From the NCBI RefSeq assembly GCF_020866965.1, contig NZ_JAJATX010000005.1:1-64000 (forward strand): 64,000 nucleotides of DNA. Reading direction: 5' to 3'. A program made the translations under genes and the position numbers. The DNA is from Microvirga roseola (GTDB lineage Bacteria; Pseudomonadota; Alphaproteobacteria; Rhizobiales; Beijerinckiaceae). How positions within the stretch are numbered: position 1 is the first letter of the stretch; each line of letters starts with the position of its first letter. Under the pieces are notes generated by a model. That model saw nothing but the letters and a program-made list of their open reading frames with translations. It was not told where the DNA came from and searched no databases. Shown here in pieces: positions 57,531 to 64,000 of this stretch.

Positions 57531-58514
57531 ATGCGCCAGCTGACCGTTTCCATCGACCGTTTCCCCATCGCCGGCAAGTTCACAATCGCGCGGGGTTCGC
57601 GCACGGAGGCCGTTGTGGTCACCACCACCATCGCCGAGGGCGGGGCTGTCGGGCATGGGGAATGCGTGCCCTACCCCCGTTACGGCGAGACGGTCGAAGG
57701 CGTGGCGGCGGCCATCGAAGCAATCAGGCCGGAGATCGAGGCCGGGCTGACCCGGGAGGCCTTGCAGGGCCTCATGCCGGCGGGAGCGGCCCGCAATGCG
57801 GTCGATTGCGCCCTCTGGGATCTGGACGCCAAGTGCTCCGGCATCCGCGCCCATGTGACCGCCGGCCTGACCCGCTGGCCGCCTGCGACCACGGCCTACA
57901 CGATCAGCCTCGATACCCCGGAAGCCATGGCGGAGGCCACCGCCAGGGCGGCCGAGCGGCCGATCCTCAAGGTGAAATTCGGCGCGCCCGGAGGCGATCT
58001 CGAGCGCATCGCCGCCGTCCGAAAGGCCGCACCCCAGGCGACCCTGATCGCCGATGCCAACGAGGGCTGGACCGAGGAGAACATCGAGGCGCATCTCGCC
58101 GCCTGCGCCGAGGCAGGCTATGCCCTGGTCGAACAGCCCCTCCCCGCCAAGGCCGACGGCTATCTTTCCAGAATCTCCCGTCCCGTCCCGATCCTGGCCG
58201 ACGAGAGCGTGCATGACCGGCCAAGCCTCGACAGGCTTGTCGGCCTCTACGACGTGATCAACATCAAGCTGGACAAGACCGGCGGCCTCACCGAAGCCCT
58301 GGCCCTGGCCGATGCGGCGGAGGAGCGCGGGTTCTCCCTCATGATCGGGTGCATGGTGGGAACCTCGCTCGCCATGGCCCCTGCCATGGTGCTCGCCCCC
58401 CGCTCCCGCTTCGTCGATCTCGACGGGCCGCTTCTCCTCGCGCGGGATCGGGAGCCGGGGCTGCACTACGAGGGCAGCATCGTCTACCCGCCAGAGCCTG
58501 CCCTCTGGGGCTGA
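57531..58514 (+). CDS. dgcA: Dipeptide epimerase / N-acetyl-D-glutamate racemase-type enolase-superfamily enzyme
   Basis: A 327-residue enolase-superfamily enzyme. The Lys-x-Lys motif (ILKVKFG), metal ligands in TLIADANEGW, EQPLP and ILADESV, and the second-base region INIKLDKTGG are in place. Members of this branch interconvert L-Ala-D-Glu and L-Ala-L-Glu in murein recycling, or act on N-acetyl-glutamate (DgcA). Choosing between them needs the neighbour dgcN, which is not here, so the name is provisional. It is divergent from the mlaE gene (79 bases between starts), and its 3' end overlaps the convergent MFS gene by 31 bases. Confidence 0.8.
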   Translation: MRQLTVSIDRFPIAGKFTIARGSRTEAVVVTTTIAEGGAVGHGECVPYPRYGETVEGVAAAIEAIRPEIEAGLTREALQGLMPAGAARNAVDCALWDLDAKCSGIRAHVTAGLTRWPPATTAYTISLDTPEAMAEATARAAERPILKVKFGAPGGDLERIAAVRKAAPQATLIADANEGWTEENIEAHLAACAEAGYALVEQPLPAKADGYLSRISRPVPILADESVHDRPSLDRLVGLYDVINIKLDKTGGLTEALALADAAEERGFSLMIGCMVGTSLAMAPAMVLAPRSRFVDLDGPLLLARDREPGLHYEGSIVYPPEPALWG

Positions 58515-59665
58515 GCCTTCAGCATCCGGACCGCCACCAGCATGAGGACGAAGCCGATGGCTCCCAGGGGGGCCATCGCGGCGAAGACGGCCGCCCCCGC
58601 CTCGTTGTAGATCACGCCGCTCGCCATGGTCGAACCGGCCATGACCAGGGCAGCCAGGGAGCCGTAGATCCCCTGAGCCCGCCCGCGGGCATGTTTCGGC
58701 GACAGGGCGGCCAGGGCCGCCATGGTGCCGATATGGGTGGCGGCGAAGGACAGGCAGTGCATGGCCTGGAGAACGAAGGTGAGGGCAAGCCCCGGATGGA
58801 GCGAGAGGACTGTGAACCGGATCGCCGCCGCCGCCGACCCGATGAGGATGAGACCGAGGCCCGATCCGCGCCCCACCGCCCGGCCGAGAAAGATGAAGAC
58901 CAGGATCTCGGCGATGACGCCGACTGCCCAGAAATAGCCGATGACCGCATCGGAGAAGCCGAGCGAACGCCAGTAGATGCTGGCGAAGGCGTTCAGCGCG
59001 CCGTGGCTGCCTTGCGTAACGGCGGCAGCGATCAGGACGAGCCAGAGCGCCTTCGGCAGTTTGGGCGCGCTGGAGGATACCTGCTTTGCGACGGGAGCGG
59101 AGGTTTCCGGCACTTCCTGCGGAACGGCCGCCAGGGTTGCCGCGATGCCCAGGAGCGGGATGAGCGCAAGGGCGACGACCACCACATTCGCACCGAAGGC
59201 TCCGACCAAGTAGCCGGCCACGATGTTGGCGATGAAGAACGACACCGAGCCCGAGCCTCTGATCCGGCCGTAGTTCAGGCCCGGATGACGCTGGACCGCA
59301 TTGGTCGAGACGAGGTCGTTGGCCGGGATGATGCAGGCCTGAGCGACGGCGATGAGGCCGACGAGGCCCATGATCGCCATGCTGTCATCGGCAAGCAGAA
59401 GAAGCGGAAAACCAAGGACCTGCCCCGTATGGCTCGCCAGGAGCAGCCGCCTTGCGCCGAACGAGCGGTCGGCCAGGCTCATCAGGGGAGCCGTCGCGAG
59501 GATTCGCACAATGACCGGGACGGCGATGATGAGCCCGATGATCGTAGGCGACAGGTTCTTGCTCTGGAGCCAGAGAGGGAAGAAGGGCAGGTAGACCCCA
59601 TGGCTGACGAAGCTCGCGGCCTGCAGGGAGCCGAGGCGGACTTCGAGGGCTTTCAACGGCGGCAT
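58484..59665 (-). CDS. MFS transporter (HcaT/nucleoside-permease-like)
   Basis: A 393-residue protein with about 12 membrane helices. The pattern ASFVSHGVYLPFFPLWLQSKNLSP at helix 1, LADRSFGARRLLL between helices 2 and 3, and GRIRGSGSVSFFIANI fit the 3-phenylpropionate/nucleoside-symporter-like MFS_1 subgroup. Substrate is unknown. I chose the Met at 59665 (MPPLKALEVRLG) since upstream residues are not membrane-like. It overlaps the 3' end of the convergent epimerase gene by 31 bases, so the genes share antisense sequence. Confidence 0.8.
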   Translation of the reverse strand: MPPLKALEVRLGSLQAASFVSHGVYLPFFPLWLQSKNLSPTIIGLIIAVPVIVRILATAPLMSLADRSFGARRLLLASHTGQVLGFPLLLLADDSMAIMGLVGLIAVAQACIIPANDLVSTNAVQRHPGLNYGRIRGSGSVSFFIANIVAGYLVGAFGANVVVVALALIPLLGIAATLAAVPQEVPETSAPVAKQVSSSAPKLPKALWLVLIAAAVTQGSHGALNAFASIYWRSLGFSDAVIGYFWAVGVIAEILVFIFLGRAVGRGSGLGLILIGSAAAAIRFTVLSLHPGLALTFVLQAMHCLSFAATHIGTMAALAALSPKHARGRAQGIYGSLAALVMAGSTMASGVIYNEAGAAVFAAMAPLGAIGFVLMLVAVRMLKAQPQRAGSGG

Positions 59666-59791
59666 CGGGGGGAAGGCCTTCTGGAATCGGCCGGAGGTGG
59701 GATGCCGGAGCCATAACACGGTGCATGAATGCCGATAAGGGCATTCTCTGGCAGATCTCAGGAAGGACTTTCCAGTGACGCTGGAACGTCC

Positions 59792-60850
59792 TCACCCTGC
59801 CTGCAGCACGCTGTCCGGGTCGAGGACCGGAGCCGAGCGGGCGCTCTCCCCTTCGATGGCGGATTCGATGTTCGAGAAGAACTGCCGCGCGCTCTCGCGC
59901 CAGGTGAAGGTCTCCCCATAGGCCCGGCATCTGTCCTTCGGAATCCCGAGGGCTTCGAGAGCCGCCTCCCGCAGGTCGGGTTTGAGAACGCCGCAGCCCG
60001 AGGCGCCGATCACGTCCGCCGGACCCGTCACGGGAAAGGCGGCGACGGGAAGGCCGGAGGCCAGCGCCTCGAGCAGGACGATGCCGAAGGTATCCGTGAG
60101 GCTTGGGAAGACGAAGACGTCCGAGGAGGCATAGACCCGCGCCAGGTCCTCGCCGGTGAGGGCGCCGAGGAAGCGGGCCTCCGGGTACTTTCCTTCGAGC
60201 TCCGCCCGCGCGGGTCCGTCGCCCACGATCACCTTCGTGCCGGGAAGGTCGAGGGACAGGAAGGCTTCGAGGTTCTTCTCGACGGCGACCCGGCCGACAT
60301 AGAGGAAGACCGGCGAGGTCACCTCCAGCACCCGCTCGGGGCGGGGCCGGAAGAGTTCCGTGTCGACGCCCCGTGTCCAGCGCACGATGTTCTTGAAACC
60401 CCGCACCGTCAGTTCGCGTTCGAGCGACGGCGTGCTGACCATCATGGCGCGGGAGGCGCGGTGGAACCGCCGCAGCGCGCGGTAGGACCAGGCTTGCGGG
60501 ATCGGCGTACGGGCCGCGACATATTCGGGAAAGCGCGTGTGATAGCTGGTGGTGAAGGCCCGTCCCTGCCGGCTGCAGACGAAGCGCACGGCAAGCCCGA
60601 TGGGCCCCTCCGTCGCAATGTGGATATGCGTGGGCGCGATCTCCTCGACCATGCGGGCGACGCGCCCGGGGCCCGTCAGCGATAGGCGGATCTCCGGATA
60701 GGTCGGCATCGGGAAGGAGCGGAAGCGGTCCGGCGTCAGAAAGACGATCTCGGCGCCGAAATGGGGCGCCTCGGCCGCCATGTATTCGAGCGAGCGGACG
60801 ACCCCATTGACCTGGGGACGCCACGCATCGGTGGCGACCAGAAGGCGCAT
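59792..60850 (-). CDS. GT4-family glycosyltransferase, probable phosphate-stress glycolipid synthase
   Basis: A 352-residue GT-B glycosyltransferase. The N-terminal Gly-rich loop region reads TDAWRPQVNGVVRSLEYMA, and the C-terminal donor site has YVGRVAVEKNLEAFL and FPSLTDTFGIVLLEALASGLP. The ATG overlaps the stop of the PlcP-type gene (TGATG), so both are translated together. In marine and plant-associated alphaproteobacteria a GT4 enzyme next to plcP (Agt) converts diacylglycerol into glucosyl- or glucuronosyl-diacylglycerol when phosphate is scarce. That role is inferred from this pairing and from the Pho-box-like site upstream of the operon. Confidence 0.8.
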   Translation of the reverse strand: MRLLVATDAWRPQVNGVVRSLEYMAAEAPHFGAEIVFLTPDRFRSFPMPTYPEIRLSLTGPGRVARMVEEIAPTHIHIATEGPIGLAVRFVCSRQGRAFTTSYHTRFPEYVAARTPIPQAWSYRALRRFHRASRAMMVSTPSLERELTVRGFKNIVRWTRGVDTELFRPRPERVLEVTSPVFLYVGRVAVEKNLEAFLSLDLPGTKVIVGDGPARAELEGKYPEARFLGALTGEDLARVYASSDVFVFPSLTDTFGIVLLEALASGLPVAAFPVTGPADVIGASGCGVLKPDLREAALEALGIPKDRCRAYGETFTWRESARQFFSNIESAIEGESARSAPVLDPDSVLQAG

Positions 60851-61674
60851 CAGGCCACCCTTTCGCGCAGCGCAGCGGCGACTGCTTCGCGGGCCGGCTG
60901 CTTTTCGAGCTGAACCTCCCGCTGCATCTCCGTCCAGCGGATCAGCTGGAAGGCCCCGTCGTAATGCTCGACGACCGCCGTGCAGGATTCCACCCAGTCG
61001 CCCGTATTAACGTAGGACACGCCGAGCTGCTCGTGCATGACCGCATGGTGGATGTGGCCGCAGACCACGCCGTCGGCCTCGTGGCGCTTTGCCTCGGCCG
61101 CCAGCAGCTCCTCGAAACGGCTGATGTAGTTGACGGCGTTCTTGACCTTCAGCTTGGCCCAGGAGGACAGGGACCAGTAGGTCAGCCCGAGCCTGCGCCG
61201 CACGATGTTCAGATGGGTGTTGATGAAGAGCGCCGCCGTATAGGCGCCGTCGCCGAGCAGGGCGAGCCAGCGGGCGTGCCGCACCACGAGGTCGAACTGG
61301 TCGCCGTGAATGACGAGATAGCGCTTTCCGTCGGCGGCTTCGTGGAGGGCATAATCCGCGAGCTCGATCCCGCCGAGATGCACGCCGATGTAATCGCGGA
61401 AGAATTCGTCGTGATTGCCCGGGATATAGACGAGGCGCGCGCCTTTGCGCACCTTGCGCAGAAGCTTCTGCACCACGTCGTTATGCGCCTGGGGCCAGTA
61501 CCAGCCCGACTTCAGCCGCCAGCCGTCGACGATGTCGCCGACGAGATAGATGGTGTCGGCGTCGTATCGTTTGAGAAACTCCAGCAGGGCGTCCGCCTGG
61601 CACCCCTTGGTGCCGAGGTGGAGATCCGACAGGAACAATGTACGCACGCGAACAGCATTCAACTCTTGGGCCAT
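60850..61674 (-). CDS. plcP: PlcP-type metallophosphoesterase (phospholipase C for lipid remodelling)
   Basis: A 274-residue calcineurin-like phosphoesterase, in databases often labelled UDP-2,3-diacylglucosamine diphosphatase. Metal motifs in order: FLSDLHLGTKG, YLVGDIVDGW, IPGNHDEF, VIHGDQFD and VCGHIHHA. The sequence pattern (YLVGDIVDGWRLKSGWYWPQ) matches PlcP of Sinorhizobium, which hydrolyses phosphatidylcholine to diacylglycerol during phosphate limitation. Coupling to a GT4 gene and a Pho-box-like direct repeat 57 bases upstream support this over LpxH. A GAGGA ribosome site precedes the start. Confidence 0.8.
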   Translation of the reverse strand: MAQELNAVRVRTLFLSDLHLGTKGCQADALLEFLKRYDADTIYLVGDIVDGWRLKSGWYWPQAHNDVVQKLLRKVRKGARLVYIPGNHDEFFRDYIGVHLGGIELADYALHEAADGKRYLVIHGDQFDLVVRHARWLALLGDGAYTAALFINTHLNIVRRRLGLTYWSLSSWAKLKVKNAVNYISRFEELLAAEAKRHEADGVVCGHIHHAVMHEQLGVSYVNTGDWVESCTAVVEHYDGAFQLIRWTEMQREVQLEKQPAREAVAAALRERVA

Positions 61675-61730
61675 GCGGCGTCCTCACTTGGCTTTCCCTT
61701 CAAGCCAAACCGGATTCGCATCTCGTCCCG

Positions 61731-61759
61731 GTGACACTATCCTTGCAATTTTGTGACAG
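61731..61759 (-). promoter_or_regulatory. Pho-box-like direct repeat before plcP
   Basis: On the plcP strand the site reads CTGTCAC, four bases, TTGCAAG, four bases, GTGTCAC. The outer units match the PhoB half-site CTGTCAT and the spacing is exactly 11 bp per unit; the middle unit is degenerate. It lies 57 bases before the plcP start codon. Confidence 0.6.
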
Positions 61760-61832
61760 CCGACCCGGACCTCATGCGCTGAGCGCAGGCATTTCGTGCT
61801 TCGCAGGTCTTCACGCGGGGGCTTTCGCGTGA

Positions 61833-62801
61833 TTGGTTGCTACTCCCGATTCAAGCGACCTCCTTCCTGTGAAACCTCTCCTGGGGATATCCCTCAAAGT
61901 CCTCTCCGCCCTCGTCTTCACGATGATGTCGGCCACGCTGAAGACGCTCATGGCGCGCTACCCGGTAGGAGAGGTCGTCTTCTTCCGCTCGTCCTTCGCC
62001 ATCCTGCCGCTCATGGCGTGGCTCTTCTGGCAGGGTGATCTCATCAACTCCATCAGGACGAAGAACATCGCCGGGCACTTCAAGCGCGGGCTCATCGGCA
62101 CAAGCGGCATGTATCTGGGATTTGCCGCCCTCGCCTATCTGCCGCTCCACGATGCGATCGCGATCGGCTACGCATCGCCCCTGATCGTCGTGATCCTCGC
62201 AGCGCTCATCCTGAAGGAACAGGTCCGGGCCTATCGCTGGTCCGCCGTCGCAGTGGGCTTCATCGGCGTCCTGATCATGCTCGCGCCCTACCTGAACGTC
62301 GGCACCTTCAGCGGCGGCCTGAGCGGGGGGCCGACCCTCGGCGCCGTCTGCGCCCTGGCGGGCGCCTTCTGTTCGGCCGGAGCCATGATCCAGGTGCGCC
62401 GCCTGACGGCCACCGAGAAGACCGGCGCCATCGTCTTCTATTTCTTCATCCTGGCCTCGGTCCTCTCCCTCTGCACAGCCCTCCTCGGCTGGCGCAAGCC
62501 CGACGCCATGGATCTCGCCCTGTTCGTCGTCGGCGGTATTCTGGGGGGAATCGGGCAGATCCTGCTCACCCAGAGCTACCGTTTCGCCGATACCTCGGTG
62601 ATCGCGCCCTTCGAGTACACGACGATGATCTGGGCGCTCCTGTTCGGCTGGTTTGTTTTCGGCGACCTTCCGACCGTCACCATGCTGATCGGAGCCTCCA
62701 TCGTCGCCGCCACGGGTCTCTTCATCGTCTGGCGCGAGCATCGGCTCGGGATGATGCGCACGAAGGAGTTCGCCGCCGCCCCGCAGAGGCCCGGCGTCTG
62801 A
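61833..62801 (+). CDS. EamA/DMT-family transporter
   Basis: A 322-residue (or 310-residue) protein with ten predicted membrane helices in two EamA halves. The conserved first-half pattern is VVFFRSSFAILPLMAW, with YLPLHDAIAIGYASPLIVVILAALILKE between helices 3 and 4; the second half ends FADTSVIAPFEYTTMIWALLFGW. Substrates of this family range from amino acids to metabolites and are unknown here. The longest frame starts with TTG at 61833; a GTG at 61869 (VKPLLGISLK) is an alternative, and neither has a strong ribosome site. It is divergent from plcP. Confidence 0.82.
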   Translation: MVATPDSSDLLPVKPLLGISLKVLSALVFTMMSATLKTLMARYPVGEVVFFRSSFAILPLMAWLFWQGDLINSIRTKNIAGHFKRGLIGTSGMYLGFAALAYLPLHDAIAIGYASPLIVVILAALILKEQVRAYRWSAVAVGFIGVLIMLAPYLNVGTFSGGLSGGPTLGAVCALAGAFCSAGAMIQVRRLTATEKTGAIVFYFFILASVLSLCTALLGWRKPDAMDLALFVVGGILGGIGQILLTQSYRFADTSVIAPFEYTTMIWALLFGWFVFGDLPTVTMLIGASIVAATGLFIVWREHRLGMMRTKEFAAAPQRPGV

Positions 62802-62873
62802 GGGAAAAGCGGCTCCGCGACCTCCCGGGTGCTTGACCCGGTCCGTCTGTTACCGCACAACCGTTTTGAGGAA

Positions 62874-62883
62874 CGAACGTTCG
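62874..62883. promoter_or_regulatory. Palindromic operator candidate before the XRE-cupin gene
   Basis: CGAACGTTCG is a perfect 10-bp palindrome, centred about 30 bases before the regulator's start codon. The position suggests autoregulation or control by another regulator. No family could be assigned. Confidence 0.35.
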
Positions 62884-62909
62884 GTTTTTCAGGACATAAG
62901 GCGGGCACG

Positions 62910-63527
62910 ATGGGCGTCGAGGGCAAGGAACGGCACCGGGAACTGGAAACGGGAGCCCAGGTCTTGTCCGGCAATATGGGCAAGACCATCCAGCGCCTGC
63001 GCAAGGCCTACAACCTGTCCCTGTCGGAGCTTGCCGAGCAGTCCGGCGTGGCGAAGTCGATCATCAGCCAGATCGAGCGCAACGAGACCAACCCGACGCT
63101 CGCGACCATCTGGCGGCTGAGCCAGGCCCTCGACGTGTCCATCGAGCGCGTGCTGGCATCCGGGGACGAGGAGCCCTTCATCGAGAAGTCGTCCAAGGCC
63201 GACACCCCGATCCTGGTCTCCGAAGACGGCAAGGTGCGCCTCGCCATCGTCGGCTGGCTGAAGACCATCGAGTGGCTGCAATGGTACGACGTCCAGGCGG
63301 AGCCGGGCGGCGCCCTCGATTCCGACGGCCACCAGCGGGGATCCGTCGAGTGCCTCTCCGTTCTGGAGGGTGAGTTCGAGGTCGAGGTGGGCGGCGTCGT
63401 CCAGCAGGCCAAGACCGGCGAAACCCTGCGCTATCGCTGCGACCGTCCGCATTCCGTGCGCTGCATCGGCGACAAGCCCGGACGCGCTTCCATGGTCTGC
63501 ATTCTCAAGGCGGCCGTGATGGACTGA
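62910..63527 (+). CDS. XRE-family regulator with C-terminal cupin
   Basis: A 205-residue regulator: an XRE helix-turn-helix (KTIQRLRKAYNLSLSELAEQSGVAKSIISQIERNETNPTLATIWRLSQALDV, about 25-75) and a cupin-2 sensor domain (GSVECLSVLEGEFEVEVGG, then TGETLRYRCDRPHSVRC). Proteins of this layout (PuuR-like) usually control amine, amino-acid or sulfur metabolism, with the cupin binding a small ligand. I chose the ATG at 62910; the frame upstream is open but has no better start. A palindrome precedes it. The converging cytochrome gene has no regulatory link visible. Confidence 0.88.
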   Translation: MGVEGKERHRELETGAQVLSGNMGKTIQRLRKAYNLSLSELAEQSGVAKSIISQIERNETNPTLATIWRLSQALDVSIERVLASGDEEPFIEKSSKADTPILVSEDGKVRLAIVGWLKTIEWLQWYDVQAEPGGALDSDGHQRGSVECLSVLEGEFEVEVGGVVQQAKTGETLRYRCDRPHSVRCIGDKPGRASMVCILKAAVMD

Positions 63528-63548
63528 GGTCCGGCCGCGGCCGAACCC

Positions 63549-64000
63549 CTATTCGGCCGCCTTGAACCCTTCCCGTGGCGGAAGGGACAGGATGTACTCC
63601 GCCATCGCCCGACGGTCGGCATCGGACAATTGGGCCGTGTTGGCCACAACCGATCCCATCGGCCCGCCGACCGTATCGAAGAGGGGCGTCTCGCCCGTCT
63701 TGAGCAGGGTCTTCAGCTCGCCCGCAGACCATCCTCCGATGCCGGTCGGGTGAGGCGTGATGTTGGGAACGACGCCCCTGCCCTCCGGATCGGGCCCGCC
63801 GGCGAAACGCCTCTCCTCGATGATGGCGCCCGCAGCGTTGCGCTCGCTGTGGCACTCGGCGCAATGGCCCGGCCCGTTCACCAGGTACGCGCCCCGCTTC
63901 CAGCTGGCCGGTTTCGTCGGATCGGCCACGAAGACCTGCCCGTCCAGGAAGGCGAGCTTCCAGACGCCGACCCCGCGGCGGATGTTGTAGGGGAAAGGCA
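63549..64000 (-). CDS. Cytochrome c protein, 5' end outside the window
   Basis: The C-terminal part (about 150 codons) of a c-type cytochrome. The open frame continues to the right edge of the window and beyond. A heme site CAECH is in GPGHCAECHSERN, preceded by the inter-domain motif KRGAYLV and followed by the ligand-Met region (TVGGPMGSVVANTAQLSDADRRAMAEYILSLPP). The upstream residues (YNIRRGVGVWKLAFLDG) imply a first heme domain outside the window, giving the diheme membrane-linked or periplasmic cytochromes that serve dehydrogenases. It converges on the XRE-cupin gene, 21 bases apart. Confidence 0.8.
   Translation of the reverse strand, partial: PFPYNIRRGVGVWKLAFLDGQVFVADPTKPASWKRGAYLVNGPGHCAECHSERNAAGAIIEERRFAGGPDPEGRGVVPNITPHPTGIGGWSAGELKTLLKTGETPLFDTVGGPMGSVVANTAQLSDADRRAMAEYILSLPPREGFKAAE

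Noticed and set aside
61731-61759. Fur or other inverted-repeat operator before plcP
   Set aside because: The repeats are direct and 22 bp apart, which fits PhoB spacing and not an inverted-repeat operator.

Overview
The window reads as about 64 kb of chromosome from a high-GC alphaproteobacterium of the order Hyphomicrobiales (Rhizobiales). A Methylobacteriaceae-like genus such as Microvirga is my best guess, from general gene style only. Supporting signs are a growth-pole-ring-type giant coiled-coil protein, a CckA hybrid kinase with a CtrA box nearby, a DksA that has lost most zinc cysteines, a GTTC-N7-GTTC LexA site before recA, a FliO-like protein next to dksA, and a PlcP/glycosyltransferase lipid-remodelling pair. 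I see no rRNA, tRNA, CRISPR array, prophage or insertion sequence.

Layout. 0-14 kb: mostly housekeeping genes (FAD amino-acid oxidoreductase, rpe, purB, rpsD, murI, trmJ-like, icd) mixed with a cyclopropane-fatty-acid synthase gene broken by one stop codon, a Spy-like periplasmic protein, an alpha/beta hydrolase without its serine, an RTX protein, a small lipoprotein, a phospholipase A2-like protein and a lipid kinase. 14.3-18.5 kb: an accessory stretch that looks AT-richer, with a phosphoethanolamine-transferase-like gene, an RTX gene split over three frames and the tail of a DUF1963/YwqG gene. 18.5-32 kb: secreted unknowns, a VWA protein with four tandem beta repeats, alaS, recA, cckA, a FliO-like gene and dksA. 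31.9-43.5 kb: argP-like/argO-like exporter pair, SGNH/MBOAT acetylation pair, ycjX-ycjF, Crp/Fnr regulator, sixA-moxR and a Cys/Met-metabolism PLP enzyme. 43.6-48 kb: CPA2 antiporter, CoxE-like VWA protein, ferredoxin and universal stress protein. 48-53 kb: the giant polar-growth coiled-coil gene. 53-64 kb: an Mla-type lipid transport operon, dipeptide epimerase, MFS permease, the plcP-glycosyltransferase operon with a Pho-box-like site, a DMT permease, an XRE-cupin regulator and the end of a cytochrome c gene that leaves the window.

Envelope and membrane-lipid functions recur: Mla transport, phosphate-saving lipid replacement, a lipid kinase, a phosphoethanolamine transferase, a phospholipase A2-like protein, a broken CFA synthase and the polar growth scaffold. 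Cell-cycle and stress control is visible through cckA with its CtrA box, recA with its SOS box, and dksA.

I found no clear new multi-gene defence or biosynthetic system. The best leads are the Pho-box-like plcP operon, the CtrA boxes (one perfect, one with a single mismatch), the Ser-to-Leu hydrolase, the four-repeat VWA protein, and two genes (cfa, RTX) that are disrupted in this sequence.
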